From assembly GCF_048820935.1 (NCBI RefSeq), contig NZ_JBMERD010000013.1, positions 18,192 through 82,191 on the forward strand: a DNA stretch of 64,000 nt, given 5' to 3'. The position numbers were made by a program, and so were the translations under genes. The notes below the pieces were generated by a model. It was not told where the DNA came from and did no database searches. It saw only the letters and a list, made by a program, of their open reading frames with translations. The stretch comes from Algicoccus sp048820935. GTDB taxonomy: Bacteria; Pseudomonadota; Gammaproteobacteria; Burkholderiales; Burkholderiaceae_B. Every line of letters begins with the position of its first letter. Position 1 is the stretch's first letter. Below are positions 1 to 8,283 of the stretch, piece after piece.

Positions 1-21
1 GAAGGGTATTTAAGGACATAT

Positions 22-969
22 ATGGATTCTTTGGAGCTTAAAACCGTATTAGAGCGTCTGATTGCCACTTGGGAGAATGAGGTGGTGGAGTTCAAGCAGC
101 CGACCAAAGACTCCGACAAGGCCTAAAAAGCCAGATTGCTCAAGACACTGAACCCAGCATCACTTTCCGCGATATTCATGTTCTGAATGACGAGCAGGGT
201 CGTGTGGTACTGCTCGAGATTCCGGCAGCGCCACGCGGCATTCCTATTGCCTGGAAAGGTCATGAGCTGGCCACTGACATCGTTTCTCGATCGCGCTCGC
301 CTTACTCAGGGCGGACAGATCACCCGTACCACTTTGCTTCTGCTCGGCAAAGCTGAAGCGGCCTGGCGGCTTTTACCACATCCGGCACAATTAACCTGGA
401 GCTTGGAAGGCCCTGAACGTGCCTATGAGCACTTTGGTTTGCCTTTTCTGCTTAACACGACCCAGCTTTATCAGCGTATCCGCAACATTCAGCTACGCAT
501 CTTGCCTCAGGATGAGCTGTTGCCAATTGAAGTGCCAAAATATGATCAAAAGATTGTTCTTGAAGCCTTGCATAATTGCATTGCCCACCAAGATTACAGC
601 CGCAATGGCCGTGTAGTGGTCACAGAGCAGCCGGATCGACTTGTCTTTGCCAACGAAGGGGCATTCTTCGACGGTCAGCCGGACGAATATATCGAAGGCA
701 CCAAGATTCCTCGGCGCTACCGCAATCCGTTTCTGACGCAGGCGATGGCCGAGCTAAACATGATCGACACCATGGGTTATGGTATTCGGGATATGTACAC
801 TGGGCAGGCTCGGCGCTATTTCCCGATGCCGGATTACGACTTGAGCGAAGCTCTGGATGTGGAGCAGAAAGAAAAGAAAATTGCCAACCTGTTAACCAAG
901 CTTCGGCGCGCTGGACGGATTACCAATACCGGCAGTCGAGGGCGACCACTGTGGAAGCTTGCAGAATGA
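22..969 (+). pseudogene. Broken AlbA_2 / RecG-like ATP-binding transcriptional regulator gene
   Basis: An ATG at 22 opens a reading frame whose 34 residues look like the start of an AlbA_2 (Schlafen-type) DNA-binding domain (ends with ...VVEFKQPTKDSDKA) and stops at 124-126. Similarity continues in another frame from about 129 (segment with VLLEIPAAPRGIPIAWKG), then in a third register from about 275 to 969. That last part holds an HATPase_c_4-like region (HNCIAHQDYSRNGRVVV) and the usual C-terminal winged-helix end (KIANLLTKLRRAGRI). At least two frame breaks plus internal deletions are needed to join these pieces. Intact relatives are roughly twice this length. The family is common in accessory and defence islands. 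I regard it as dead; a short product from 187 cannot be excluded. The family call is from memory of the motifs. Confidence 0.65.
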
Positions 970-1556
970 ATGCAGCAAGAACGTCAGCTAACATCCTATA
1001 CAAATCAAATGCTTGTGCGTTTCTGCAATTCTAGTTTGCAGAAAGGATGCAGAAAGAAAGCCGCGTACTACGATGTAACTGAAACTCAAGACCTAAGCCT
1101 ACCAGACTGCTGCCGTACAGCTGCCGGTCTCCTCCGAGGCTATCTCTACTACATTAACCCGCAAAATTTATCGGGTAGCATGGAACTGTGGTTTGTGTTA
1201 CCTAGCCTTCGCACTAATACGCCATGCTCAGCAACGGGTCACGCTTGTACAACAGGCGATGAGCGTTGAACAACTTTGAGCAACCCTCCTCAGTGTGCAA
1301 ACTAGTATTCTGGAACACATTAAAACTGGCGCCAAATACCGCATGCCCAGTGCCTTCAACCAAGATGCGCCGCGTGTTTATCGAGCCTTTGACCTCAGTC
1401 GTTCATTGAGCCCCAGTCTCGCATAGCGCCGCTGTTTCACCGATGGTTCCCATTCTGATAGCACGGTCAGAAAATAATGTAGTGCCTAAAAATAGTAACC
1501 TAGTGTTTTAAAACAACTATGTTGTTGCTATGCATCAAAAAGTGCGGAAGTCAGGA
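970..1556. other. Non-coding or decayed stretch between the ATPase remnant and the IS1380 remnant
   Basis: No convincing gene. One plus-strand frame from about 1200 to 1400 reads like protein (segment LVQQAMSVEQL, then a stop, then HIKTGAKYRMPSAFNQDAPR) and may be the remains of an unidentified gene, but it is short and interrupted. Nothing else was recognised. Confidence 0.4.
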
Positions 1557-1766
1557 CTAAATCTTGAGGGTGTGCGTAATGCGAGTGGGATTCCGATGAT
1601 CGCGAAGTGCGCCTGCAATTGCTGCCGACAGACCAATATGCTGATCAACCTGACGCAGCAACATGACACCGCCATCAGAACTCAGGGGGCTTCCCTGAAA
1701 ATCAGCTTCAATCACGCGTCTTTGAAGACGACTAAAGTCGAGTTTGTTTACGGTACAATTTGGCAT
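1557..1766 (-). mobile_element. Truncated IS1380-family transposase (N-terminal remnant)
   Basis: The 69-residue frame carries the typical beginning of IS1380-type DDE transposases: a short lead, then a segment with LSSDGGVMLLRQVDQ and LRDHRNPTRI. Full transposases of this family are several times longer; the DDE catalytic core is absent and the frame stops right after the conserved N-terminal block. No terminal inverted repeats could be identified. It lies just downstream of the Abi gene on the same strand. It is very unlikely to be active. A second remnant of the same family lies at 43059-43307. Confidence 0.65.
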
Positions 1767-1941
1767 CGGCGCAGTCTCTCTAAATCGTGTCTTAACAACT
1801 TGATTTTGCGGGGAAAATGACTGCGCTGATCCTATTCGTGGTGAAATTTTCGGGCTAAATCCTGCATCGGCTCACCGATATGAAATTACGTCTTAGTTTT
1901 AGTGTCGTCAAATAACCACACTTATTAATCGGCGTTTATGC

Positions 1942-2940
1942 TCAGTCAACCGCACAGTTTAAATGTCCAATCAATCGGTGACCGTCCTTAATTAACAGCG
2001 GTTGCTGATGCCGAGTGGCATAGCGCAAGGTTTTACGTAGGGTACGCAAACTATAAAGGTTGGCCAAGTCAATTTCAGCGGGCGACAATGCTTGTTGATA
2101 AGCGTTCATAGCTTTGTTTTGCAGTAAATACAAGCAGCGCAAGTGCATTTCACTCACCGAGTGCTGTGCAGCGATATCTGGCGATAGCCAAGTCAAAAGC
2201 TCTATCACACGGTCATACAGCAGACGTAGACGGAGTAGCGCTTCGGTTGGTGTAGATGGTGCGGGCGCTTGAACGAGCTGTGGGACTCCGTGACGGGGTC
2301 GATTTTCGCTCATCAAAGGCCCAAGCTTCCAGATAGGTTCATGATGTGCGATTCGGTTGCGAAGTTTGTTGCACAGATCCAGACGTGCAAATAACGCGTC
2401 ACGATGTTTGGACTTTGCCCAATAGGTCGCTTGCTGTTGCCGATGACCAGGGAGAACGTCAACAAGAATTGACCCCCAGTTCACCGGCTCTTGATGAACA
2501 TCCGTTTGTAGTTCCAATAGATGAGACCAGAAACCGAACGTCAATTTGGACACGACGTCATCAGGGGATGGCGCAGGAACGCGTGGCAGTATTTGCTTGC
2601 CTCGGCGGTAGTGAGTGATATCTGTGATTTTCGACCTTGAATGGGAATTTAACGCTACATGCGCATACCAATCTTTGGAGCCATGCCTACCGATAATGCC
2701 ATATCGTGAGCTCAGAGCTCGGTGAAATTGGTTGCGTAGTGTGATTTCGAGTAATGAAATGGTTCGAAAAAATACCGCACTTAAGTCGTCATTCCATTGA
2801 TGGAAACCTAGCGCTTGAGAGTCATCTACAGTGTCGAAGAAGCTGCGATAATTGCTTAGGCGTGCATGCGACAAAGCCTGTACACGTGCTTGGCTCCCTG
2901 CCATGTTGATTTTGAACTGTCTAAGCATGTGTGCTATCAT
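1942..2940 (-). CDS. Abi family protein with HEPN-type RNxxxH motif
   Basis: A protein of 332 residues resembling the Abi_2 (AbiD/AbiF-like) abortive infection family. The N-terminal part has the typical start (LSNYRSFF, then a segment around residues 50-75 with RTISLLEITLRNQFH). The C-terminal part has RNRIAHHEP with R194 and H199, the R-x4-H arrangement of HEPN ribonucleases. Members with this motif are thought to act as RNases in phage exclusion; RNA cleavage by this one is inference. The start is uncertain: Met1 and Met13 (MAGSQARV) are both possible. It is not obviously in an operon. A decayed IS1380 fragment lies downstream and a DprA-like gene lies upstream on the same strand, so the patch looks like a small, partly decayed defence island. 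Confidence 0.7.
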   Translation of the reverse strand: MIAHMLRQFKINMAGSQARVQALSHARLSNYRSFFDTVDDSQALGFHQWNDDLSAVFFRTISLLEITLRNQFHRALSSRYGIIGRHGSKDWYAHVALNSHSRSKITDITHYRRGKQILPRVPAPSPDDVVSKLTFGFWSHLLELQTDVHQEPVNWGSILVDVLPGHRQQQATYWAKSKHRDALFARLDLCNKLRNRIAHHEPIWKLGPLMSENRPRHGVPQLVQAPAPSTPTEALLRLRLLYDRVIELLTWLSPDIAAQHSVSEMHLRCLYLLQNKAMNAYQQALSPAEIDLANLYSLRTLRKTLRYATRHQQPLLIKDGHRLIGHLNCAVD

Positions 2941-3260
2941 GTTCCTGTAAGCGCTTGGGTTACATAGTTTAGCAGTTCCCTCTTCGGACGGACGCTAGCC
3001 TCCAAGACGCAAAAGAGGATTCGGTCGCGCAAGCGGCCGTTTTCCTTGGTGCTGGTGTGTGCGCCCAGCACGATTGCTAGTCCTCCTAAAAAATTGATCA
3101 CAATATAAAAAGCCCATGAGGTTTTCAATTTTTAGATAGCAACTTTGTAGAGCCATTTGCCCCGTCTTGAAGTAAGTGCTCATTACCATTTTTGCGATGG
3201 TAATGTCCTCGATTCAGCTCTCTGGCTTCAACTTTGATAGGTTTATGGGGTCTTGGAGCG
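2941..3260. other. Intergenic stretch between the Abi and DprA-like genes
   Basis: Only two overlapping minus-strand frames of 63-64 codons (2937-3128 and 2995-3189) are present. Neither has a recognisable domain or a clear ribosome binding site. I see no gene and no obvious repeat here. The stretch presumably holds the Abi promoter. Confidence 0.4.
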
Positions 3261-3944
3261 TTATTTCCCATCTTCGAATTCGTGCAAAATATCCTCGAAA
3301 TGACGGACTCTTTTTGCGAAACGTCCGGGCCACGTGATGTTTGGATTTTGAAAACAACTGTCTAAGATAAATAGTTTTCGTCCTTGGTGAAGGGCGGCGC
3401 GCGCCTGTATCAATGTGCCCGATGTTTGGCTTGCTTCCACAATCACAGTGGCATCAGCAAGTGTGGACATGGTTGCATTTCTTTCGGGGAAAAATAGGCG
3501 ATTCAATTGATAATTTTGATTTGCGTAGCGCAACACCGGAACCTGGCTAATGACCAGATGCTCATCAGCGATATGTTTTTGAAGAAGCCGATTTGATTTT
3601 GGGTAAACCTCAGTCAGTGGAGTTCCTATGACAGCGACAGTTCGGCCGCCCATTTTAATCGCTGTTGTATGCGCTTCAGTGTCGACACCGTCTGCTAAGC
3701 CCGAGAAAATTGTAAAGTCGTGTTGAGTCAGTAGACGAGCCAGTTTACGCGTGCGTTTTAGACCATCGTCTGATGATTTTCGAGACCCAATAACTGCAAT
3801 GGATTTGTGTAAAAAGACAAGCTCTGTATTGCCCTGATAGTAATAGAGCTCAATCGGTGGTTGTACAAAGATGTTATCAAGTTCTGCCGATACTGATTCG
3901 GGCAAGGTGTGATTTATTTTCTGGTTCTCTGGAAATAGAAGCAT
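3261..3944 (-). CDS. DprA/Smf-like Rossmann-fold protein, short form
   Basis: The protein (227 residues from the ATG at 3944; an in-frame TTG at 3968 would add 8) has the DprA/Smf signature order: AVIGSRKSS, then FSGLADGVDTEAH, VAVIGTPL, FFPERNATMSTLADATVIVEA and SGTLIQARAAL. Classic DprA binds single-stranded DNA and loads RecA during transformation. This one lacks the N-terminal SAM-like domain and the C-terminal winged helix, so it is essentially a bare Rossmann/SLOG-type module. In betaproteobacteria the housekeeping dprA usually sits near def/fmt/topA, so this is probably a second, accessory DprA-like protein; family relatives occur with defence genes. Its actual role, nucleic-acid or nucleotide binding, is unknown. 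No good Shine-Dalgarno sequence is visible for either start. Confidence 0.7.
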   Translation of the reverse strand: MLLFPENQKINHTLPESVSAELDNIFVQPPIELYYYQGNTELVFLHKSIAVIGSRKSSDDGLKRTRKLARLLTQHDFTIFSGLADGVDTEAHTTAIKMGGRTVAVIGTPLTEVYPKSNRLLQKHIADEHLVISQVPVLRYANQNYQLNRLFFPERNATMSTLADATVIVEASQTSGTLIQARAALHQGRKLFILDSCFQNPNITWPGRFAKRVRHFEDILHEFEDGK

Positions 3945-4126
3945 GTTGAATATTCGGTAATTAAGCAATATTCGCTGAACAGAGAATTAGTTCGATTTAG
4001 AAAAGATAGAAACCTTCATCGAATTACATAAATTGATTACGGGCATAGATCGTGTTTATCGGTCATGATTTGGTCGAGCTGCGTTTGTGTGCTGTCCCAT
4101 AACCTTAGATCTTGGGAGGAGTGGCT

Positions 4127-4180
4127 CCCGGGCACGTTGAAGAGCCCGGGATATTGCATAGTTGTTCTAAAGAACTATGA
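4127..4180 (-). terminator. Two stem-loops downstream of the parvulin gene
   Basis: On the minus strand, just after the parvulin stop codon, there are two hairpins. The arms CATAGTT/AACTATG (about 4158-4180) come first. Then a GC-rich stem TCCCGGGC/GCCCGGGA with a 10-nt loop lies at about 4127-4152. No strong U tract follows, so termination may be inefficient or the stems may only protect the 3' end. Confidence 0.5.
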
Positions 4181-4187
4181 GATTCGC

Positions 4188-5009
4188 TTATTTGCGATGC
4201 AGTGAAACGGGCGTTTGTGATTTGCCATCACCCATTTCAATGGTGGCATTCTGACGTAATTCTTCCTGATATTTGGTCAGAGATTGCTCACGCAGTAACT
4301 CTTCGAGTTGTGCACTGACTTGTTCGAGTGGTGGGAAGGCCACTGGACGCTCATCAATCACTTCGATGATGTGCCAGCCAAACTGACTCTGAACAGGTTT
4401 TTCTGACAGCTGACCTTTAGGCAGCGCTTTGACTGCTTCAGCAAAGGGTGCGACGTAGTTGGCAGCTTTGGCCCAACCCAAATCACCCCCATTGGCACCT
4501 GTGCCAGGGTCTTTGGAGTGTTCTTTGGCAGCGTCTTCAAAGGTCACTTCTTTGTCTTTAATTTGCTTGAGCAGATCGTTGGCTTGCTCTTCTTCTTCAA
4601 CTAAGATGTGACGGACTTGGTATTCCAGATCGTCACCGTGTTCAGCTTTGAGTTCGTCATAAGCTTTCTGAACATCTTGTTGTGTGACAGGATGTTTATC
4701 TAGATAGTCAGACATCAAAGCGCGAACCAAGATGCTTTGACGCGCCAGATCCAATTCGGTTTGGACGGATTCTTGCTTAGTGACGCCTGCTTTTTCTGCG
4801 GCTTGTACCAGAACAAGACGGTTAATCATGTCGTCTTTAATTTGTTCACGAAGCTGTGGTGTGTCGGGTGCACCCTGACTGACGAGCAGTCCAATGAACT
4901 GGTCTAGGCTTTTATCGGTCAGTGGTTGTCCATTCACAACGGCAAAGTTTTGTGCATAAACAGGTGCAGCTAGTGTCATGGCTGCGAGAGTCATCGTAAT
5001 ACGTTTCAT
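4188..5009 (-). CDS. Periplasmic parvulin-type peptidyl-prolyl isomerase (Par27/PpiC family)
   Basis: A secreted folding factor of 273 residues. Residues 1-19 form a Sec signal peptide, with likely cleavage after APVYA. A helical N-terminal chaperone-like region follows. The single parvulin (Rotamase) domain at about 131-222 includes VRHILVEEEEQAN, GANGGDLGWA and SQFGWHIIEV. A helical tail ends the protein. It should catalyse cis-trans isomerisation of Xaa-Pro bonds and act as a chaperone for outer-membrane protein precursors in the periplasm. The best-known relative is Par27 of Bordetella, which has the same neighbours (bolA, yciB, msrB). The start is supported by AAGGAAAT upstream of the ATG. 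It is the last gene of a minus-strand cluster and begins immediately beside the end of bolA, which suggests co-transcription. Confidence 0.85.
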   Translation of the reverse strand: MKRITMTLAAMTLAAPVYAQNFAVVNGQPLTDKSLDQFIGLLVSQGAPDTPQLREQIKDDMINRLVLVQAAEKAGVTKQESVQTELDLARQSILVRALMSDYLDKHPVTQQDVQKAYDELKAEHGDDLEYQVRHILVEEEEQANDLLKQIKDKEVTFEDAAKEHSKDPGTGANGGDLGWAKAANYVAPFAEAVKALPKGQLSEKPVQSQFGWHIIEVIDERPVAFPPLEQVSAQLEELLREQSLTKYQEELRQNATIEMGDGKSQTPVSLHRK

Positions 5010-5281
5010 GTATTTCCTTTTTTTGGGACAGAGAGTTTGAGAACAAGTGCATGGATCGGGTGAGGCATTAAGTCTGCGACTTTGTCGTATACCAAACGAT
5101 GTTGCTTGATGGTTGACAGCCCTTCAAACTGGTGAGAAGTGATGCGTGCTGCAAAGTGGCTCGCACCGGATTCTGCACCAGCGTGCCCGGCATGCAGGTG
5201 TGATTGATCAATAATTTCGAGATATTCAGGCTCGAGCGCAGCGAGTCGCTCGCGCAGCAAAGCTTCATGAGGATTGGTCAT
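5006..5281 (-). CDS. bolA: BolA family protein
   Basis: A small BolA/IbaG-type protein (about 91 residues from the ATG at 5281; an upstream in-frame ATG at 5293 adds MEIN). It carries the family helix and loop with SHLHAGHAGAESG followed by HFAARITSHQFEG, then a C-terminal segment HPIHALVLKL. BolA proteins pair with monothiol glutaredoxins to handle [2Fe-2S] clusters, and some act on transcription. It overlaps the 3' end of yciB and the 5' end of the parvulin gene by a few bases, so the three genes are probably translated from one mRNA. Confidence 0.85.
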   Translation of the reverse strand: MTNPHEALLRERLAALEPEYLEIIDQSHLHAGHAGAESGASHFAARITSHQFEGLSTIKQHRLVYDKVADLMPHPIHALVLKLSVPKKGNT

Positions 5282-5843
5282 GTTGATTTCCATCCGTAGT
5301 TGTCTCAGGGGTTTGCATGTGACGGCTTAACCAGAGTGACTGGCCAATGGCAAAGACGATGAGCAGTGCCATCAGACCAAAGACCTTAAAGTTGACCCAG
5401 GTCGCTTCGCTGAAGTAGCCAGAGAACGCGACAAAAACGTTCAATGCACCCGCAAATAAAAAGAACAATGACCAGCTCAGGTTTAAACCGCGCCAGCCTT
5501 GTGCGGTGAGGTGAATTTTCTCACCTAAAAACTTCTGCATCAGATTACGCTTAAAGAACAATTGCGAGCCGAGCAAGATGCCCCCAAAAATCCAGTAAAG
5601 GACTGTCGGTTTCCATTTGATAAAGGCATCACTTTGCAACCAGAGTGTTGCCCCACCAAAAAAGACGATGACCGCAAAGTTAATCCAGTGAGTGGTTTCG
5701 ATTTTCTTTTTGGAGAGAAACAGATACGCAATCTGTAAAACAGCGGCTGCCACGGCCACAGCCGTTGCGACGTAAATGTCGGCAAAACGATACGCAATAA
5801 AAAATAGCAGTAACGGGAACAGGTCAAACAGGAACTTCATCAT
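5265..5843 (-). CDS. yciB: Inner-membrane septation protein A (YciB/IspZ family)
   Basis: A polytopic protein of 192 residues with about five to six hydrophobic segments. It starts MMKFLFDLFPLLLFFIAYRF, which is characteristic of YciB/IspZ. The conserved GWRGLNLSWSLFFLFAGALN segment lies near residues 125-145. In E. coli YciB contributes to envelope integrity and interacts with division proteins; its biochemical activity is unsettled. The ATG overlaps the msrB stop codon, and the 3' end overlaps bolA, so it belongs to the msrB-yciB-bolA-parvulin cluster. Either of two adjacent ATG codons could be used. Confidence 0.85.
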   Translation of the reverse strand: MMKFLFDLFPLLLFFIAYRFADIYVATAVAVAAAVLQIAYLFLSKKKIETTHWINFAVIVFFGGATLWLQSDAFIKWKPTVLYWIFGGILLGSQLFFKRNLMQKFLGEKIHLTAQGWRGLNLSWSLFFLFAGALNVFVAFSGYFSEATWVNFKVFGLMALLIVFAIGQSLWLSRHMQTPETTTDGNQHDQSS

Positions 5844-6244
5844 TCGGGTAGGGCCTCAAACGTCAGTGCTGCTGAATTGATGCAGTAGCGTAAACCAGTG
5901 GGGGGTGGACCGTCTTCAAAGACGTGGCCTAAGTGCGCGTCACAGACGTTACAGAGGATTTCAGTGCGAATCATGCCGTGACTGTGATCGGCTTCTTCCC
6001 GAACATGCTCTGGATTAATAGGCGCAAAGTAGCTTGGCCAGCCACAGCCCGCATCAAATTTTGTATCTGATGCAAAGAGTGGGGTCTGACAGCATACGCA
6101 GCGATAGAAGCCTAAGGCGGTATGATCCCAGTATTCACCGGTAAACGCCCGCTCGGTTCCATGCTGTCGTGTGACATAGTACGCTTGCGGGGAAAGCTCT
6201 GTTTGCCACTGAGCATTGGTTTTATGGATTTTTCGCATATGCAA
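5840..6244 (-). CDS. msrB: Peptide-methionine (R)-S-oxide reductase MsrB
   Basis: A single-domain MsrB of 134 residues that reduces methionine-R-sulfoxide in oxidised proteins. The two structural zinc CxxC pairs are visible (C49/C52 in YRCVCC, C98/C101 in LCNVCD). The catalytic cysteine is C121 in RYCINSAALTF, and the HGM-R and GCGWPS motifs are present. There is no signal peptide, so it is cytoplasmic. A second in-frame ATG two codons in (MRKIHK) is an alternative start. It is the first gene of the minus-strand cluster and is divergent from bioM. Confidence 0.92.
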   Translation of the reverse strand: MHMRKIHKTNAQWQTELSPQAYYVTRQHGTERAFTGEYWDHTALGFYRCVCCQTPLFASDTKFDAGCGWPSYFAPINPEHVREEADHSHGMIRTEILCNVCDAHLGHVFEDGPPPTGLRYCINSAALTFEALPE

Positions 6245-6303
6245 CGATGGACAAGATATTTAAAAGAAAGTTCGGTTCTTTTTTTACAAAAGAATAAGTC
6301 TAC

Positions 6304-6981
6304 ATGTTAGTCGAGTTCGAAGGTGTGCGCTTAGAGCGTGGCGAACAATGTATTTTGCGAGATGTGAGTTTACGTCTCAGTGAGTCTCGTATTGGCATTG
6401 TGGGTCCCAACGGGGCAGGTAAGAGCAGCTTTGCACGATTGTTGAACGGTTTGTTGAAGCCACAGCGTGGTCGCGTCTTGTTTCAGGGCGTCGATGTGCA
6501 ATCTGATTTACGTAAAATTCGCAAACAAATTGGATTTCTTTTTCAGAATCCGGACAATCAACTGGTATTTCCAATTGTGCGTGAAGACATGGATTTTGGA
6601 CTGAAAGCCCATATTCCAGATAAGACGCTGCGACAGACACGGATTGACGAGACGCTGGCGCGACTCGGAATCGATCAATTGGCTGATCGAGTGGTTCACA
6701 CCTTGTCTGGCGGACAAAAACAACTTGTGGCGCTTGCCACTGTGCTGAGTGTCGAGCCCGCAATGCTGGTTTTGGATGAACCAACCACACAGTTGGATTT
6801 GAGGTATCGGAACCGCCTTGTGGCTTTGCTGCAAACCATTACACAGCCTGCCATCGTATTAACTCATGATTTGCCGATGCTGGAGACATTCGATCGTGTA
6901 CTCGTGATTGCCGATGGTGGGGTGGTGCGTGATGGGCCACCGGCGGATGTGTTGACGTGGTATCAGCAGCATTATGGCTAA
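6304..6981 (+). CDS. bioM: Biotin ECF transporter ATP-binding subunit BioM
   Basis: An ABC ATPase of 225 residues. Walker A is GPNGAGKS (34-41), Q-loop FLFQNPDNQL, signature LSGGQ (134-138), Walker B MLVLDE (154-159) and switch His188 in LTHD. The Q-loop and length fit the CbiO/EcfA group. It energises biotin uptake together with BioN and the binding subunit BioY encoded next. The start lies 59 bp from msrB in a shared divergent promoter region. It overlaps bioN by 8 bases, which indicates translational coupling. Confidence 0.88.
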   Translation: MLVEFEGVRLERGEQCILRDVSLRLSESRIGIVGPNGAGKSSFARLLNGLLKPQRGRVLFQGVDVQSDLRKIRKQIGFLFQNPDNQLVFPIVREDMDFGLKAHIPDKTLRQTRIDETLARLGIDQLADRVVHTLSGGQKQLVALATVLSVEPAMLVLDEPTTQLDLRYRNRLVALLQTITQPAIVLTHDLPMLETFDRVLVIADGGVVRDGPPADVLTWYQQHYG

Positions 6982-7603
6982 TTCACACAACTTGACCCAA
7001 GGCTCAGGCTTGACAGCTGTCGCCATTTTTTTACAAAACCGCCGTGCAGGCTTAAAGCTGAGTGTGCTGGCCTTGTTAAGTGCGGTTTTATTGGGTATCC
7101 AAGCGGTGTGGCTGACGAGTGCGGCTTTGGTGTTGGCTGTAACTGTTTGGTTGTTATTGGGTCCCGTTCCAAAAACAGACGTACAATCACGTCCCTGGCT
7201 TTGGTTTGGGCTCATGCTGCTGATGTTGGGTGTCTACCATGTCTGGACAGTAGGGTGGGAGTCGGCGTATATCACATTGGCAAGACTGGTGGCCTTAGTT
7301 TTATTGGCGTTGATTGTGATGCGTACGACACCAGTGACCCAGATGATGGCGTTCGTTGAGTGGCTGTTACAGCCTTTAGGCCGCTTAGGTTGGGTGCAAC
7401 CCGCAAAAATGGCTTTGCTGTTTGGTTTGACATTGCGATTTTTACCGGTATTGCATCAGCAGTGGGAAGAGATCGTGCAGGCGCAAAGTGCGCGGGGGTT
7501 ACAGTCGCACCCGATTGCTTTGCTTGTTCCGATGCTGGCTAGAACGTTGCAGCGTGCACAAGAGATTTCTCAGACGTTGGATGCCCGTAGTTTTGGTGAG
7601 TAA
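6974..7603 (+). CDS. bioN: Biotin ECF transporter transmembrane subunit BioN
   Basis: A membrane protein of 209 residues of the CbiQ/EcfT family with about four to five hydrophobic segments. It has the cytoplasmic coupling motif A-R-G (residues 173-175 in QSARGLQ) and a second A-R-S near residue 205, which contact the ATPase grooves. It transmits ATP hydrolysis from BioM to the biotin-binding subunit BioY. An N-terminal extension of about 25 residues precedes the first membrane segment. Its place between bioM and bioY fixes the biotin assignment rather than a cobalt or vitamin alternative. Confidence 0.88.
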   Translation: MANSHNLTQGSGLTAVAIFLQNRRAGLKLSVLALLSAVLLGIQAVWLTSAALVLAVTVWLLLGPVPKTDVQSRPWLWFGLMLLMLGVYHVWTVGWESAYITLARLVALVLLALIVMRTTPVTQMMAFVEWLLQPLGRLGWVQPAKMALLFGLTLRFLPVLHQQWEEIVQAQSARGLQSHPIALLVPMLARTLQRAQEISQTLDARSFGE

Positions 7604-7683
7604 TCGGTGTTGTGCACCGAATGCCGTCTGTTACTGTTCAAACCAATCGCTTTGTTGTTTAGTTTGATTGTTTGTTTTCTTAG

Positions 7684-8283
7684 ATGACTTTTATGAATCA
7701 GAAATCGATTTCCTCCGCACAGTCCATTCCTTCCACACAGCAATTGGTTTATATCGCGCTTTTTGCAGCGATGATCTCTGCATTTGCGCTGGTGCCACCC
7801 ATTCCTGTACCGATCGTGCCAGTACCTGTGACCTTGCAAACTCTGGGTGTGATGTTGGCTGGTTTGATTTTGGGGCCACGGATGGCTTGGTTGGCGTTGT
7901 TGCTTTATGTGGGCTTGGCGCTCTTGGGTCTGCCGATTTTGCCAGGCGGACGCGGCGGCTTAGCCGTGTTAGCAGGCCCAACCGGTGGGTTTTTGGTTGG
8001 GTTTATTCCGGGGGCCTGGTTAATCGGTCTGATTGCCGGCCGTGCGCGCCAGTTGTCAGGACCTATGCAATTTGCCCGGTATTTTGTGGCATGTGTTTTG
8101 GGCGGTATTGTGCTGGTTTACGTGATCGGTGCAGTTTGGCTGTCTTTTGTGGCCAATATGGAACTGATGAAAGCGTTCTTGGCGGTTTTAGTGTTTGTAC
8201 CCGGTGATATGCTCAAAGCGGCCGTGGCAACCGTAGTGGCCGCTCGTCTTGCTCGTTTACAGTTACTGCCGCATTCAAGATAA
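7684..8283 (+). CDS. bioY: Biotin-binding S component BioY
   Basis: An integral membrane protein of 199 residues with six predicted helices. It has BioY family signatures: PIPVPIVPVPVTLQTLGVML, GLPILPGGRGG (in the loop before helix 4) and GPTGGFLVGF. It binds biotin with high affinity and works with BioM and BioN. The 80 bp gap after bioN contains no obvious terminator. The 3' end overlaps the convergent HAD phosphatase gene by 9 bases. Confidence 0.92.
   Translation: MTFMNQKSISSAQSIPSTQQLVYIALFAAMISAFALVPPIPVPIVPVPVTLQTLGVMLAGLILGPRMAWLALLLYVGLALLGLPILPGGRGGLAVLAGPTGGFLVGFIPGAWLIGLIAGRARQLSGPMQFARYFVACVLGGIVLVYVIGAVWLSFVANMELMKAFLAVLVFVPGDMLKAAVATVVAARLARLQLLPHSR

Noticed and set aside
970..1269. 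99-codon plus-strand frame after the ATPase remnant
   Set aside because: No recognisable domain, no ribosome site, cysteine- and serine-rich composition typical of spurious frames, and it lies in decayed DNA.
2937..3189. Two overlapping minus-strand frames of 63-64 codons between the Abi and DprA-like genes
   Set aside because: They read the same DNA in different frames and neither has a domain or start signal; not reported as genes.
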